A DNA stretch of 6,203 bases from Chloroflexota bacterium (lineage in GTDB: Bacteria > Chloroflexota > Anaerolineae > JACRMK01), in assembly GCA_016200765.1 (NCBI GenBank), contig JACQEC010000177.1, positions 1 through 6,203 of the forward strand, given 5' to 3'. The translations under genes were made by a program, and so were the position numbers. Of this stretch, positions 1 to 6,090 are shown in pieces; position 1 is the first letter of the stretch; each line of letters starts with the position of its first letter. Below the pieces are notes generated by a model that was not told the DNA's origin, did no database searches, and saw only the letters and a list, made by a program, of their open reading frames with translations.

Positions 1-1
1 A

Positions 2-190
2 AAGTTCCTCAAGCAGTTGCGACAAGCTCGGCTGGATGCCGGCTTGACGCAACTGGAAGCCGCTCGGCTGCTGAATAAGCCACAATCCTATATCTCCAAA
101 TGTGAAAACGGTGAACGGCGAGTGGATGTCGTGGAACTCAAAGTATTTGCTTCAATCTACAAGAAACCCTTTGAATTCTTCCTCGCTTAA
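2..190 (+). CDS. XRE-family helix-turn-helix regulator, 3' part (5' end outside window)
   Basis: Reading from base 2 gives 62 sense codons to a TAA at 188-190; the start lies upstream of the window. The visible protein begins KFLKQLRQARLDAGLTQ, continues with EAARLLNKPQSYISKCENGE and ends KKPFEFFLA. This is a classic Cro/C1-type (XRE) five-helix fold. The GLTQLEAARLL helix and the recognition helix around PQSYISKCENGERR are clear, followed by the VVELKVFASIY helix. Such one-domain DNA-binding proteins of about 70-85 residues commonly sit beside restriction genes. Some act there as controller (C) proteins that time endonuclease expression. Here it is directly upstream of, and in the same frame as, the putative endonuclease, with an 18-bp gap to that gene's best TTG start, so co-transcription is likely. 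The controller role is inferred from context. No operator can be assessed because the upstream region is missing. Confidence 0.88.
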   Translation, partial: KFLKQLRQARLDAGLTQLEAARLLNKPQSYISKCENGERRVDVVELKVFASIYKKPFEFFLA

Positions 191-208
191 TCTCTGCTGA
201 ATACAAGA

Positions 209-1090
209 TTGAGGATTCTTCCAGTGACTGATATAGCCCATACTCGTATTCGGGAGGTGCTATCAAAGGCTACGGCAGCCATCTCTGGATTGAAAGGGCA
301 TATCCTTGATGTGGTAGATATTAAGCAACCGCCCGACACTCAATACGCTATTCACCTCGCCAAAGTTATTTCCAAATTGTCACCGCTCGTTGGCAATATG
401 ATTGAGTTTTCTCTCGTGAGCTTGCTCAACAAGCTAGAGTGGGATGGTCTCGGTCAGTGGGAGAGACAAGATCCAGGGTTCCCCGATACGATCTTTCGTG
501 GATCAATAGAACCCAGGCCGGGGATTGAAATTAAAACCTGGTTTCCCTTGGCAACAGAAATCACAGCTCGATTCAAAGATAGTGTTCTGCATTTTGCCAG
601 CGACCAGACATATGTAGCCGTTATTGCGTGGCTACCGGATCATATCCTGTATGGGAAGCCAGTCATACTCGATGTGTGGATTGATTCTGCGAGGAGCCTG
701 GCTATCGCACGAGATAAACACTATCACAACCCACCCGACTATCTGGTCATTGAGCCCGAAGATACTACGGCGCGGACAGCCAACCTTCAACAGACAAATA
801 CCAATGGGTACAAATTCCAGGGGACGTTAGAGGAATTGCAGCAAGCTGAACGAGAAGTTCAACGCTGGGGCAAGACAGGTAAGGCCTATCAACCCACGCC
901 TAGTTATCAAAGGAGGCTTAGAGGGTTATTGGGTCGCTATTCCTATCGACTCGATACAAACTTTGCGAAGATTGATCGAATCGAGCATCAAGGTCTTGAA
1001 GAATTCAAAACGCGAGTCTTGGCCTCCGAGATTCGTGGCCATACCGTCGCCTATTGGGCGAAGAACATACCTACAGATCTAACCGCATGA
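209..1090 (+). CDS. Putative type II restriction endonuclease (PD-(D/E)XK fold)
   Basis: The product is 293 residues, soluble, with no signal peptide. A PD-(D/E)XK nuclease core is readable: E66 in the helix NMIEFSLVSLLN, P92-D93 in PGFPDTIF, and E107-I108-K109 in GIEIKTW. The spacing suits Mg2+-dependent hydrolysis of DNA, with D93, E107 and K109 as candidate catalytic residues. The rest (for example PPDYLVIEPEDTTART near 175-190) is presumably DNA recognition. I cannot name the family or recognition site. Support for restriction comes mainly from the adjacent XRE regulator and the tail-to-tail DNA methyltransferase, which overlaps its last 20 bp. There is no ATG at the start. TTG at 209 is the first common start codon after the in-frame TAA at 188, but its ribosome site is poor. 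GTG at 224 has GAGG at 211-214, nine bases upstream, and may be the true start (288 residues). ATA, AGG and AGA codons are common, unlike the genes to the right. Confidence 0.78.
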   Translation: MRILPVTDIAHTRIREVLSKATAAISGLKGHILDVVDIKQPPDTQYAIHLAKVISKLSPLVGNMIEFSLVSLLNKLEWDGLGQWERQDPGFPDTIFRGSIEPRPGIEIKTWFPLATEITARFKDSVLHFASDQTYVAVIAWLPDHILYGKPVILDVWIDSARSLAIARDKHYHNPPDYLVIEPEDTTARTANLQQTNTNGYKFQGTLEELQQAEREVQRWGKTGKAYQPTPSYQRRLRGLLGRYSYRLDTNFAKIDRIEHQGLEEFKTRVLASEIRGHTVAYWAKNIPTDLTA

Positions 1091-2171
1091 CGGCAACGTG
1101 CTGACGAAGTCGGGTCACAGCAGCGGAAAATATATTTGCATTTGATTCAGTAGCCACACACGATCGTTTTAAGTTGTGCGACGCGATGGCGGCAGTACAA
1201 AGCCCGCCAAAGGGCTCCCACACCAAATCTCCCGGGTCAGAAGATATCGTGATTATTCGCTCCATAAGCTTAATGGGCTTCTGATTAAGGTGGAACGCCT
1301 TTGTGCCTCTCTTGATCCTTTCCTCGCCATTCACGGGCGGTTCCCGCCAAACGTTGGTGATCCCTATTGGGCAATAGAATTTTGAGCGTAGTTTTTCCCA
1401 CTGCTCTCTTGAAACCGGCTGGTGGCCATCAGTCGAGAAATATGGCCTGCCCTGTTTCTGACCAAATTGGTTAGCATAGGCTGCAATTCTCTCAAAGGCC
1501 TCGCCAGGGGGAAAATACCACAGATGATCTTTCGTGAAGTATTTTCTCGTCGCGGCGTCCTTTACGCCGGCCGCTTCGTTCGTCTTTGAGAACGGTAATC
1601 CAGTTCTTTCCCATTCATACCTGAGCCAATCTCGCATGGAGAGTTGTTGGCCGTTCGCGTGAAATACTGGCCTTTTTACATATTGAACGCAGACCTCGGT
1701 GACAATGGGGAGTTTGCGAAGAGACTGAGTGTTAGAATTGCCAGCAACATGGGCTATGCCCTTATCCCAGATGTGGCACGCTCGATACTCCCAACCATAC
1801 CTCGCTAGTACGGGATGAACGATGGCCCAACCAATCTCGGTGTTCCAGAACCAAAGGGTCGTTTGCGGCGTAGATCTTTCAGACCACTTGCGCACGTGGG
1901 GATCATACCATATGTCCAGGCTTTCGTACGTAGGTGGATCGCCGGGGAATCCACTGATGCCGTAAGCCCCATCCGATACAATAACTATGGGAGACCCCCA
2001 TATATCATAACAGTTGAGTGCATCGTCATGATACAGGTGGATCGAGTGAGAGGATTCAGAGATGATCTGCATATGGGCAAGATGCATTCTAGGCAGTTTC
2101 AGGTTCTTGGGAGTGATAGTGGTTTCACGAAGTGTTACTGGGATTATATCGCCAACGTGCGAAAATCTCAC
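1071..2171 (-). CDS. DNA (N4-cytosine or N6-adenine) methyltransferase, beta-type motif order
   Basis: The product is 366 residues from GTG at 2171 and should transfer a methyl group from S-adenosylmethionine to an exocyclic amino group, protecting the site cut by the neighbouring endonuclease. The motif order is that of the beta class. A motif IV-like SDGAYG lies at 66-71, a central target-recognition region spans roughly 140-285, motif X-like NQKPIKLMERI is at 296-306, and motif I-like VWEPFGGLCTA (the AdoMet-binding loop) is at 317-327. Motif IV lacks the usual (D/N/S)PP(Y/F/W) prolines. The target base cannot be decided from sequence. The start is uncertain: GTG 2171 has no good ribosome site, and ATG at 2087 (M29) would leave about 338 residues beginning shortly before the conserved HLYHDDAL segment. 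The gene converges on the endonuclease gene, and the two 3' ends share 20 bp. Low GC matches the endonuclease gene. Confidence 0.87.
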   Translation of the reverse strand: MRFSHVGDIIPVTLRETTITPKNLKLPRMHLAHMQIISESSHSIHLYHDDALNCYDIWGSPIVIVSDGAYGISGFPGDPPTYESLDIWYDPHVRKWSERSTPQTTLWFWNTEIGWAIVHPVLARYGWEYRACHIWDKGIAHVAGNSNTQSLRKLPIVTEVCVQYVKRPVFHANGQQLSMRDWLRYEWERTGLPFSKTNEAAGVKDAATRKYFTKDHLWYFPPGEAFERIAAYANQFGQKQGRPYFSTDGHQPVSREQWEKLRSKFYCPIGITNVWREPPVNGEERIKRGTKAFHLNQKPIKLMERIITISSDPGDLVWEPFGGLCTAAIASHNLKRSCVATESNANIFSAAVTRLRQHVAVMRLDL

Positions 2172-2331
2172 ATAGGGTGCCCATAAGGCTAATTCCCTTG
2201 ATTTCGGATAGCTGTTCGATCTGTGCTAGCCCATACCTCGCTTTTCAGCAACATCACCAGTTCCTATGCCAGCACTAACACCTTGCACAGTAGTTTGAGA
2301 AGCTATCCAATGCAACCCGAACCCGCACGGC
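2172..2331. other. Non-coding gap between methyltransferase and transporter genes, with nested inverted repeats
   Basis: No credible gene lies here. The gap must hold the methyltransferase promoter and the transporter's 3' untranslated end, both on the minus strand. Two nested inverted repeats are visible. The outer pair is GGATAGCT (2206-2213) with AGCTATCC (2301-2308), a perfect 8-bp match. The inner pair is GTGCTAGC (2223-2230) with GCCAGCAC (2268-2275), 7 of 8 matching. They could fold into one long irregular stem. No U-tract follows on either strand, so this is not a textbook intrinsic terminator. An 8-bp match in 160 bp is not rare enough to exclude chance. Base composition changes across this gap. 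Confidence 0.35.
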
Positions 2332-3948
2332 CTACAATTCGCCCAGCACCACGTAGGCGATATTGGTCGCGTGCGAGTTGATGCGCTTGAGGTCGTTCAA
2401 CGTGTCCAGATGAATGGACGAGGTCTCGATGCTTTCCGGCAGGCCGGCGTGCAGGCGCGCGATGTGCGCCTGGCGCAGTTCGCGCTCAATCTGGTTGATG
2501 CGCGTCTTGTGGCGCAAGACCTTCTGCGCCAGTTCGATGTTCTGCGCGGTGAAGGCGGCCACCGCCAGCGTGTAGTTTTCGTTCACCTTCTCGAAGAGCT
2601 CCGCAATTTCCTTGCGCCCATCTTGCGAAAAGGACAGTTTCCCTTCGGCCTTCTTGCGCGCCAACAGCATCAGGCTCTTGCTGATGATGTCGCCGATGTG
2701 CTCCAGGTCGCTGGTCATGTAGATCAGGCCCATCTCCTGCCGCGTCAGTTCCGGCGACAGGTTGTGCTCGGCCAGATTGGTCAGGAAGCGCTTGATGGCC
2801 GTCTCCAGCGTGTCCACCTGATCGTCGCGCCGGATGATATCCTCGAGCACTTCCTCGTCGTTGCTGTCCAGCACCACCGCCGAATCCCGCACCATCGTCT
2901 GCACGACGTCAGCCATGCGCAGGGCTTCGCGCGTGGCCTGCCCGATCGCCAGCGCGGGGGTATCCAGCACGCGCTCGTCCAGATACCTCGGCGCGAAGAT
3001 CTCTTCCTTCTCCAGTGTCTCCGGCACGATCTGGCGGATGAGCCAGGCGAAGGGACGCGCCAGCGGGAAGATGATGGCGGTGATGGCGAAGTTGAACAGG
3101 GTGTGCGCGTTGGCAATCTGGCGAGCCACGTCTGGCGCCGTCTGCCGCACCAGCGCGGCCAGCGGCTCCATGAACGGGAAGAAGATCAGCACGCCCACCA
3201 CCTTAAACAGCGCGTGCGCCACCGCCACCCGCCGCGCTTCCTGCGGCGCGCCCAGCGATGAGAACAACGCCGTCGCGCTCGTGCCGACGTTGGCGCCGAA
3301 GATGATCGGCAGGGCCAGCGACAGCGGGATCAAGTCTTGCGTGGCAAAGGTAATCGCCAGCCCGATCGTGCCCGCGCTGGAATGGATGACCACCGTCAAA
3401 ATCATCGCCAGCAAAAGCGTCATCAGCGAGTTGTTGGCGAGGCCGAGCAGGGCCTGCTGCACCAGCGGCTCGTGCTTGAGCGGCGCGGTGGAGTCGCCGA
3501 TGAGTTTGATGGCGAGGAAGATGAAGCCGAAGCCGAGCAGCACCTGACCGAAATAGTTGTACTGCTTCTGGCGCGTGGCGATAATCAGCGGCACACCGAC
3601 CGCCACCAACAACAGCGAGTACTGCGTGATGTTGAAGGCCAGCAACTGCACCGTGATCGTCGTGCCGATGTCCGCGCCGAGGATGACGCCGATGGTCTGT
3701 TCGAGGCTCATAAAGCCCGCGCTGACGAAGCCGACCAGCATCACCGTCGTGGCCGACGACGATTGCAGGAAGGCCGTGACCACCGCGCCGACCAGCACGC
3801 CCATCCAGCGCTTGCTCGTCAGCGTGCTCAACCAGTGGCGCAGGCGGGTTCCGGCGGCCTGTTGGAGGCCGTCGCTGGCGATACGCATGCCGTAGAGCAG
3901 CAGGGATGTGCCGCCGATGATGTTGAAGACAATTTGGTTAATATCCAT
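2332..3948 (-). CDS. Na+/phosphate cotransporter family protein with C-terminal PhoU-like domain (NptA/YjbB-like)
   Basis: The product is 538 residues, close to the usual length of bacterial Na/Pi-cotransporter II relatives with a PhoU tail. The N-terminal 310 residues are a membrane domain with two inverted-type repeats. The first carries QSSSATT (62-68) followed by GADIGTT (91-97). The second carries HSSAGT (189-194) followed by GANVGTS (218-224). These QSSS-type motifs form the Na+/phosphate site in this family. In the second repeat the expected Gln is His. Residues from about 335 to 538 are helical and charged and match a PhoU-like domain, with SDLEHIGDI (413-421) and DLKRINSHATNIAYVV (519-534) as its paired signatures. 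The family exports or imports phosphate coupled to Na+; direction cannot be told here. The ATG at 3948 starts directly before the first membrane segment (QIVFNIIGGTSLLLYG), which supports it. However, no Shine-Dalgarno site is near, and an AT-rich TATTATAAC abuts the ATG. GC-rich, host-like codon use. Confidence 0.93.
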   Translation of the reverse strand: MDINQIVFNIIGGTSLLLYGMRIASDGLQQAAGTRLRHWLSTLTSKRWMGVLVGAVVTAFLQSSSATTVMLVGFVSAGFMSLEQTIGVILGADIGTTITVQLLAFNITQYSLLLVAVGVPLIIATRQKQYNYFGQVLLGFGFIFLAIKLIGDSTAPLKHEPLVQQALLGLANNSLMTLLLAMILTVVIHSSAGTIGLAITFATQDLIPLSLALPIIFGANVGTSATALFSSLGAPQEARRVAVAHALFKVVGVLIFFPFMEPLAALVRQTAPDVARQIANAHTLFNFAITAIIFPLARPFAWLIRQIVPETLEKEEIFAPRYLDERVLDTPALAIGQATREALRMADVVQTMVRDSAVVLDSNDEEVLEDIIRRDDQVDTLETAIKRFLTNLAEHNLSPELTRQEMGLIYMTSDLEHIGDIISKSLMLLARKKAEGKLSFSQDGRKEIAELFEKVNENYTLAVAAFTAQNIELAQKVLRHKTRINQIERELRQAHIARLHAGLPESIETSSIHLDTLNDLKRINSHATNIAYVVLGEL

Positions 3949-4096
3949 GTTATAATATCAAGTACCCCCGCTCAAGCGCATCGTCCGGCACGCGGCGCGG
4001 CCATGTTGGCGAAGGCGTTGAACGTTGCGCACGATTTTATAACCGTTAGCGCGAAAGCGCAAGGCTAGATCAACAACCATCCCCGGCGATTACGAG

Positions 4097-4152
4097 GTAG
4101 GGGCGGGTCTTGCACCCGCCCGTGCGCGGGCAGGGGCAAGCCCTGTCTCTAC
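4097..4152. repeat. 56-bp imperfect inverted repeat with two internal hairpins (REP/MITE-like)
   Basis: The left arm is 4097-4122 (begins GTAGGGGCGGGTC) and the right arm is 4127-4152 (ends CCCTGTCTCTAC), with a 4-bp centre. Comparing one arm with the reverse complement of the other gives 20 of 26 identities. Three of the six differences would be G-U pairs in RNA. Each arm also folds alone. The left makes GGGCGGGT (4101-4108) with ACCCGCCC (4114-4121) around loop CTTGC. The right makes CAGGG (4131-4135) with CCCTG (4141-4145) around loop GCAAG. The two loops are complementary to each other. There is no U-tract, so it is not an ordinary intrinsic terminator. Elements opening with GTAGGGGCGGG(T) and closing with TCTCTAC recur in intergenic DNA of Chloroflexota genomes, as I recall. 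Copy number here cannot be seen. Confidence 0.75.
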
Positions 4153-4193
4153 GGACGCCCACGCGAATAAGGGTCTGGGGATTGGCGTGATCG

Positions 4194-4200
4194 AAAAGGA
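4194..4200 (+). promoter_or_regulatory. Ribosome binding site for the PKD/propeller gene
   Basis: AAAAGGA lies nine bases before the ATG at 4210. It supports that start, which is also followed directly by a basic n-region and a hydrophobic segment. Confidence 0.6.
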
Positions 4201-4209
4201 ACTCACCCG

Positions 4210-6063
4210 ATGAACTCAACCAAACGTATTGTCGTCGTCTTTGCGATCTTCCTCTTAGGCTCTGCCTTCCTGCCGTTTCTCGCTCTGCCCAATGAGCGCT
4301 TTGAGTGGCAGCACTACACGGCGGCCTATGACACGCCAACCTCCACGCCAACCGCCACCAGCACCCCCACCCGCACGCCGACGGCAACTGCAACCCCCAC
4401 CAAGACCAAGACGCCCACGCCAACCGCTACGCCGACGAGCGTGCCCATTTCAGGGCTGGCCGCGACCAACAGCAGTCCGACGCTTCTGGGCGTCTTCACC
4501 GTATTCACGGCAACGGTGACGACCGGCACCAACATCGTCTATCACTGGAGCTTCGGTGATGGCGGGCTGGGCACCGGCGCCAGCGTGATTCACACCTACG
4601 CCGCCATTGGCGCGTACACGGCCATCGTCACCGCGACCAACAGCGTCAGCAACGCATCGGCGACCACGCCGGTGACGATCACCGACGCCCCTATCTCCGG
4701 CCTGACCGCCAGCAACAGCGGCCCGACCGTTCTGGGCGACGTGACGGCGTTCACCGCTGCCGTCTCGTTCGGCACGAACGTCAACTACGAATGGAACTTC
4801 GGCGATGGCGCCACCGGCAATGGCGCGGCCGTGTCGCATATTTACGCCGCGCTGGGCAAATACACGGCGGTCGTCGCCGCCACCAATAGCGCGAACAGCG
4901 CAACCACCGCGACCGTGGTGGATGTGACCGATGTGCCGATTGCGGGCTTGAGCGCCGCCTATAGCACCCCCGCGGTGGTCGGCACATTCACCGTCTTCAC
5001 AGCCACGATTACCAGCGGCACCAATGTGATCTTTCACTGGGATTTTGGCGATGGCGTGACGGGCAGTGGCGCGGTAACGGTTCACGATTACGTCTCGATC
5101 GGCGCCTTCACGGCTACCCTCACTGCGACCAACACTGCGAACACCGTTTTGGCGACTACCATCGTCACCACCACCCACGCCATCGCCTTCACGGAATTCG
5201 CGATCCCGACGGCCAAAAGCCAGCCGCGCGACATCACGGTTGGGCCCGACGGCGCGCTCTGGTTCACCGAGCAGGCCGGCAATAAGATCGCGCAGATGAC
5301 AACCGATGGCGTCATCACCGAATACACCCTGCCGAATCCCGCCAGCGCGCCCGGCCGCCTCACGCTCGGTCCCGATGGCGCGCTCTGGTTCACCGAGAAC
5401 GTCGGCAACCGCATCGGCCGCATCACCACCGATGGCGTCATCACCGAATACGACGTCCCGACCGCCGCCAGTGCGCCATCGGGCATCACGCTGGGGATAG
5501 ACGGCGCGCTCTGGTTCACCGAGAACGCGGGCAACAAAATCGGCCAGATTACGACCGGCGGCATCATCATCGAATACGCCCTGCCCAACGCGGCCAGCGG
5601 CCCCGCCGGCATCACCGTCGGCCCCGACGGCGCGTTGTGGTTCACTGAGAACGCCGGCAACCGCATCGGGCGTATCACCATCTTCGGCGTCATCCGCGAG
5701 TTCACCATCCCGACCAGCGGCTCGGGGCCGGTGGGCATCGTGATGGGCATAGACCGCGCGCTCTGGTTCACTGAAAATCTCGCCAATCAGATTGGCTGGC
5801 TGTCGAGCGACGGCAGTCTCTTTATCGAATACCCGTTGCTTTCCTACGCCAGCCCGGCGGGTATCACAACCAGCCCCGATGGCGCGCTCTGGTTCACGCA
5901 GTATAAAGCCGACATGATCGGCAAGATCACCACCTTTGGAGCGATCACCCAGTACCCGTTGCCCGTGCTCGGCAGTGGCCCCAGCGCAATCGTGTTTGGC
6001 CCGGACGGGGCGTTCTGGTTCACCGAGCAGGCCACGGGCAAGATTGGACGGCTCGGAAAGTAG
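4210..6063 (+). CDS. Secreted or membrane-anchored protein: Thr/Pro linker, three PKD domains, seven-bladed Vgb-like propeller
   Basis: The product is 617 residues. Residues 1-6 are a basic n-region and 7-26 form one hydrophobic segment (signal peptide or anchor; no clear AxA site, no lipobox, no Cys anywhere). Residues 27-34 are PNERFEWQ, and 42-77 are a TPT/TPTAT-rich flexible linker. Three PKD domains follow at about 79-158, 160-240 and 242-320, with FGDG motifs at 115, 197 and 279, exactly 82 residues apart. Residues 327-617 are seven blades of the virginiamycin B lyase/streptogramin lyase-like propeller. Each has a GPDGALWFTEN-type core, with Trp at 351, 393, 435, 477, 519, 561 and 603. 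The N-terminal FTEFAIP probably completes the last blade. The propeller contains no His, whereas Vgb lyases, as I recall, depend on active-site His and Glu residues, so I read it as a binding module, not a lyase. Automated pipelines may still label it lyase. Function is unknown; an extracellular ligand- or surface-binding role is inferred. It is followed 27 bp later by a paralogue. Confidence 0.93.
   Translation: MNSTKRIVVVFAIFLLGSAFLPFLALPNERFEWQHYTAAYDTPTSTPTATSTPTRTPTATATPTKTKTPTPTATPTSVPISGLAATNSSPTLLGVFTVFTATVTTGTNIVYHWSFGDGGLGTGASVIHTYAAIGAYTAIVTATNSVSNASATTPVTITDAPISGLTASNSGPTVLGDVTAFTAAVSFGTNVNYEWNFGDGATGNGAAVSHIYAALGKYTAVVAATNSANSATTATVVDVTDVPIAGLSAAYSTPAVVGTFTVFTATITSGTNVIFHWDFGDGVTGSGAVTVHDYVSIGAFTATLTATNTANTVLATTIVTTTHAIAFTEFAIPTAKSQPRDITVGPDGALWFTEQAGNKIAQMTTDGVITEYTLPNPASAPGRLTLGPDGALWFTENVGNRIGRITTDGVITEYDVPTAASAPSGITLGIDGALWFTENAGNKIGQITTGGIIIEYALPNAASGPAGITVGPDGALWFTENAGNRIGRITIFGVIREFTIPTSGSGPVGIVMGIDRALWFTENLANQIGWLSSDGSLFIEYPLLSYASPAGITTSPDGALWFTQYKADMIGKITTFGAITQYPLPVLGSGPSAIVFGPDGAFWFTEQATGKIGRLGK
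4333..4443 (+). repeat. Low-complexity ACN/CCN tract encoding the Thr/Pro linker
   Basis: The codons for residues 42-78 are nearly all Thr, Pro, Ala or Ser, with some Lys and Arg near the end (TPTKTKTPT). The DNA is a degenerate array of units like acgccaacc and acccccacc. Such linkers separate a membrane or secretion segment from extracellular domains and are frequent in Chloroflexota surface proteins. The tract is prone to slippage, so its length may vary between strains or be misassembled. Confidence 0.85.
4444..5169 (+). repeat. Three tandem PKD-encoding units, 246-bp period
   Basis: The units encode residues 79-158, 160-240 and 242-320. Each opens with PI(S/A)GL, contains TNV/I-x-(Y/F)-x-W-x-FGDG and a (H/D)-x-Y motif, and ends with TATNS-like strands. 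The FGDG motifs are 82 codons apart in both intervals. The FTVFTAT(V/I) segment is shared by units one and three more closely than with unit two, which has VTAFTAAV. Confidence 0.85.
5188..6060 (+). repeat. Seven tandem propeller-blade units, 126-bp period
   Basis: The conserved TGG of each blade falls at 5260, 5386, 5512, 5638, 5764, 5890 and 6016, exactly 126 bp apart every time. The core ggcgcgctctggttcac is nearly unchanged in most copies. Blades 1-4 are the most alike. Blade 5 has IDRALWF in place of PDGALWF, and blade 6 has WFTQYKAD. Blades 5 and 6 carry a one-residue gain and a compensating one-residue loss, so the period is kept. Confidence 0.9.
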
Positions 6064-6077
6064 TCTCCTATTCGAAG

Positions 6078-6085
6078 AGAGGGGG
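6078..6085 (+). promoter_or_regulatory. Strong ribosome binding site for the downstream paralogue
   Basis: AGAGGGGG lies five bases before the ATG at 6091. The 27-bp gap after the previous stop contains no terminator, so the two genes are probably read from one transcript. Confidence 0.65.
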
Positions 6086-6090
6086 AAACG

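Larger units (their letters stand above)
3949..4209. other. Divergent intergenic region between transporter and PKD/propeller gene
   Basis: These 261 bp separate two divergently read genes and should contain both promoters. I see no gene and no strong -35/-10 pair on either strand. AT-rich patches occur at 3949-3958 (next to the transporter start) and at 4034-4042 (GATTTTATAA). A short GCGC-GAAA-GCGC hairpin with a GNRA-type loop lies at 4049-4060. Its right arm could alternatively pair with TTGCGC at 4025-4030. The most prominent element is the inverted repeat at 4097-4152, listed separately. Confidence 0.6.

Noticed and set aside
3949..3975. Promoter TTGAGC...TATAAC for the transporter on the minus strand
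   Set aside because: The -10 would touch the ATG, so transcription would begin inside the coding region. The membrane segment needs the ATG at 3948.
4018..4043. Promoter TTGAAC...TATAAC for the PKD/propeller gene
   Set aside because: The spacer is only 14 bp and both boxes are weak; not convincing without transcript data.
2371..4068. Long open frames on the + strand opposite the phosphate transporter gene
   Set aside because: They are antisense shadows in GC-rich DNA. The translations are rich in Arg, Gln, His and Asp or in Ala and Ser, with no recognisable domain, while the minus strand encodes a complete, motif-bearing transporter.
4097..4152. Intrinsic terminator for one of the flanking genes
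   Set aside because: It lies upstream of both divergent genes, and neither strand has a U-tract after a stem.
5188..6060. Annotation as virginiamycin B lyase (antibiotic resistance)
   Set aside because: The fold matches, but the propeller has no His at all, and it is part of an exported PKD protein. The sequence supports fold, not activity.
5188..6060. CRISPR-like array from the regular repeats
   Set aside because: The repeats are in-frame coding units of 126 bp without unrelated spacers.
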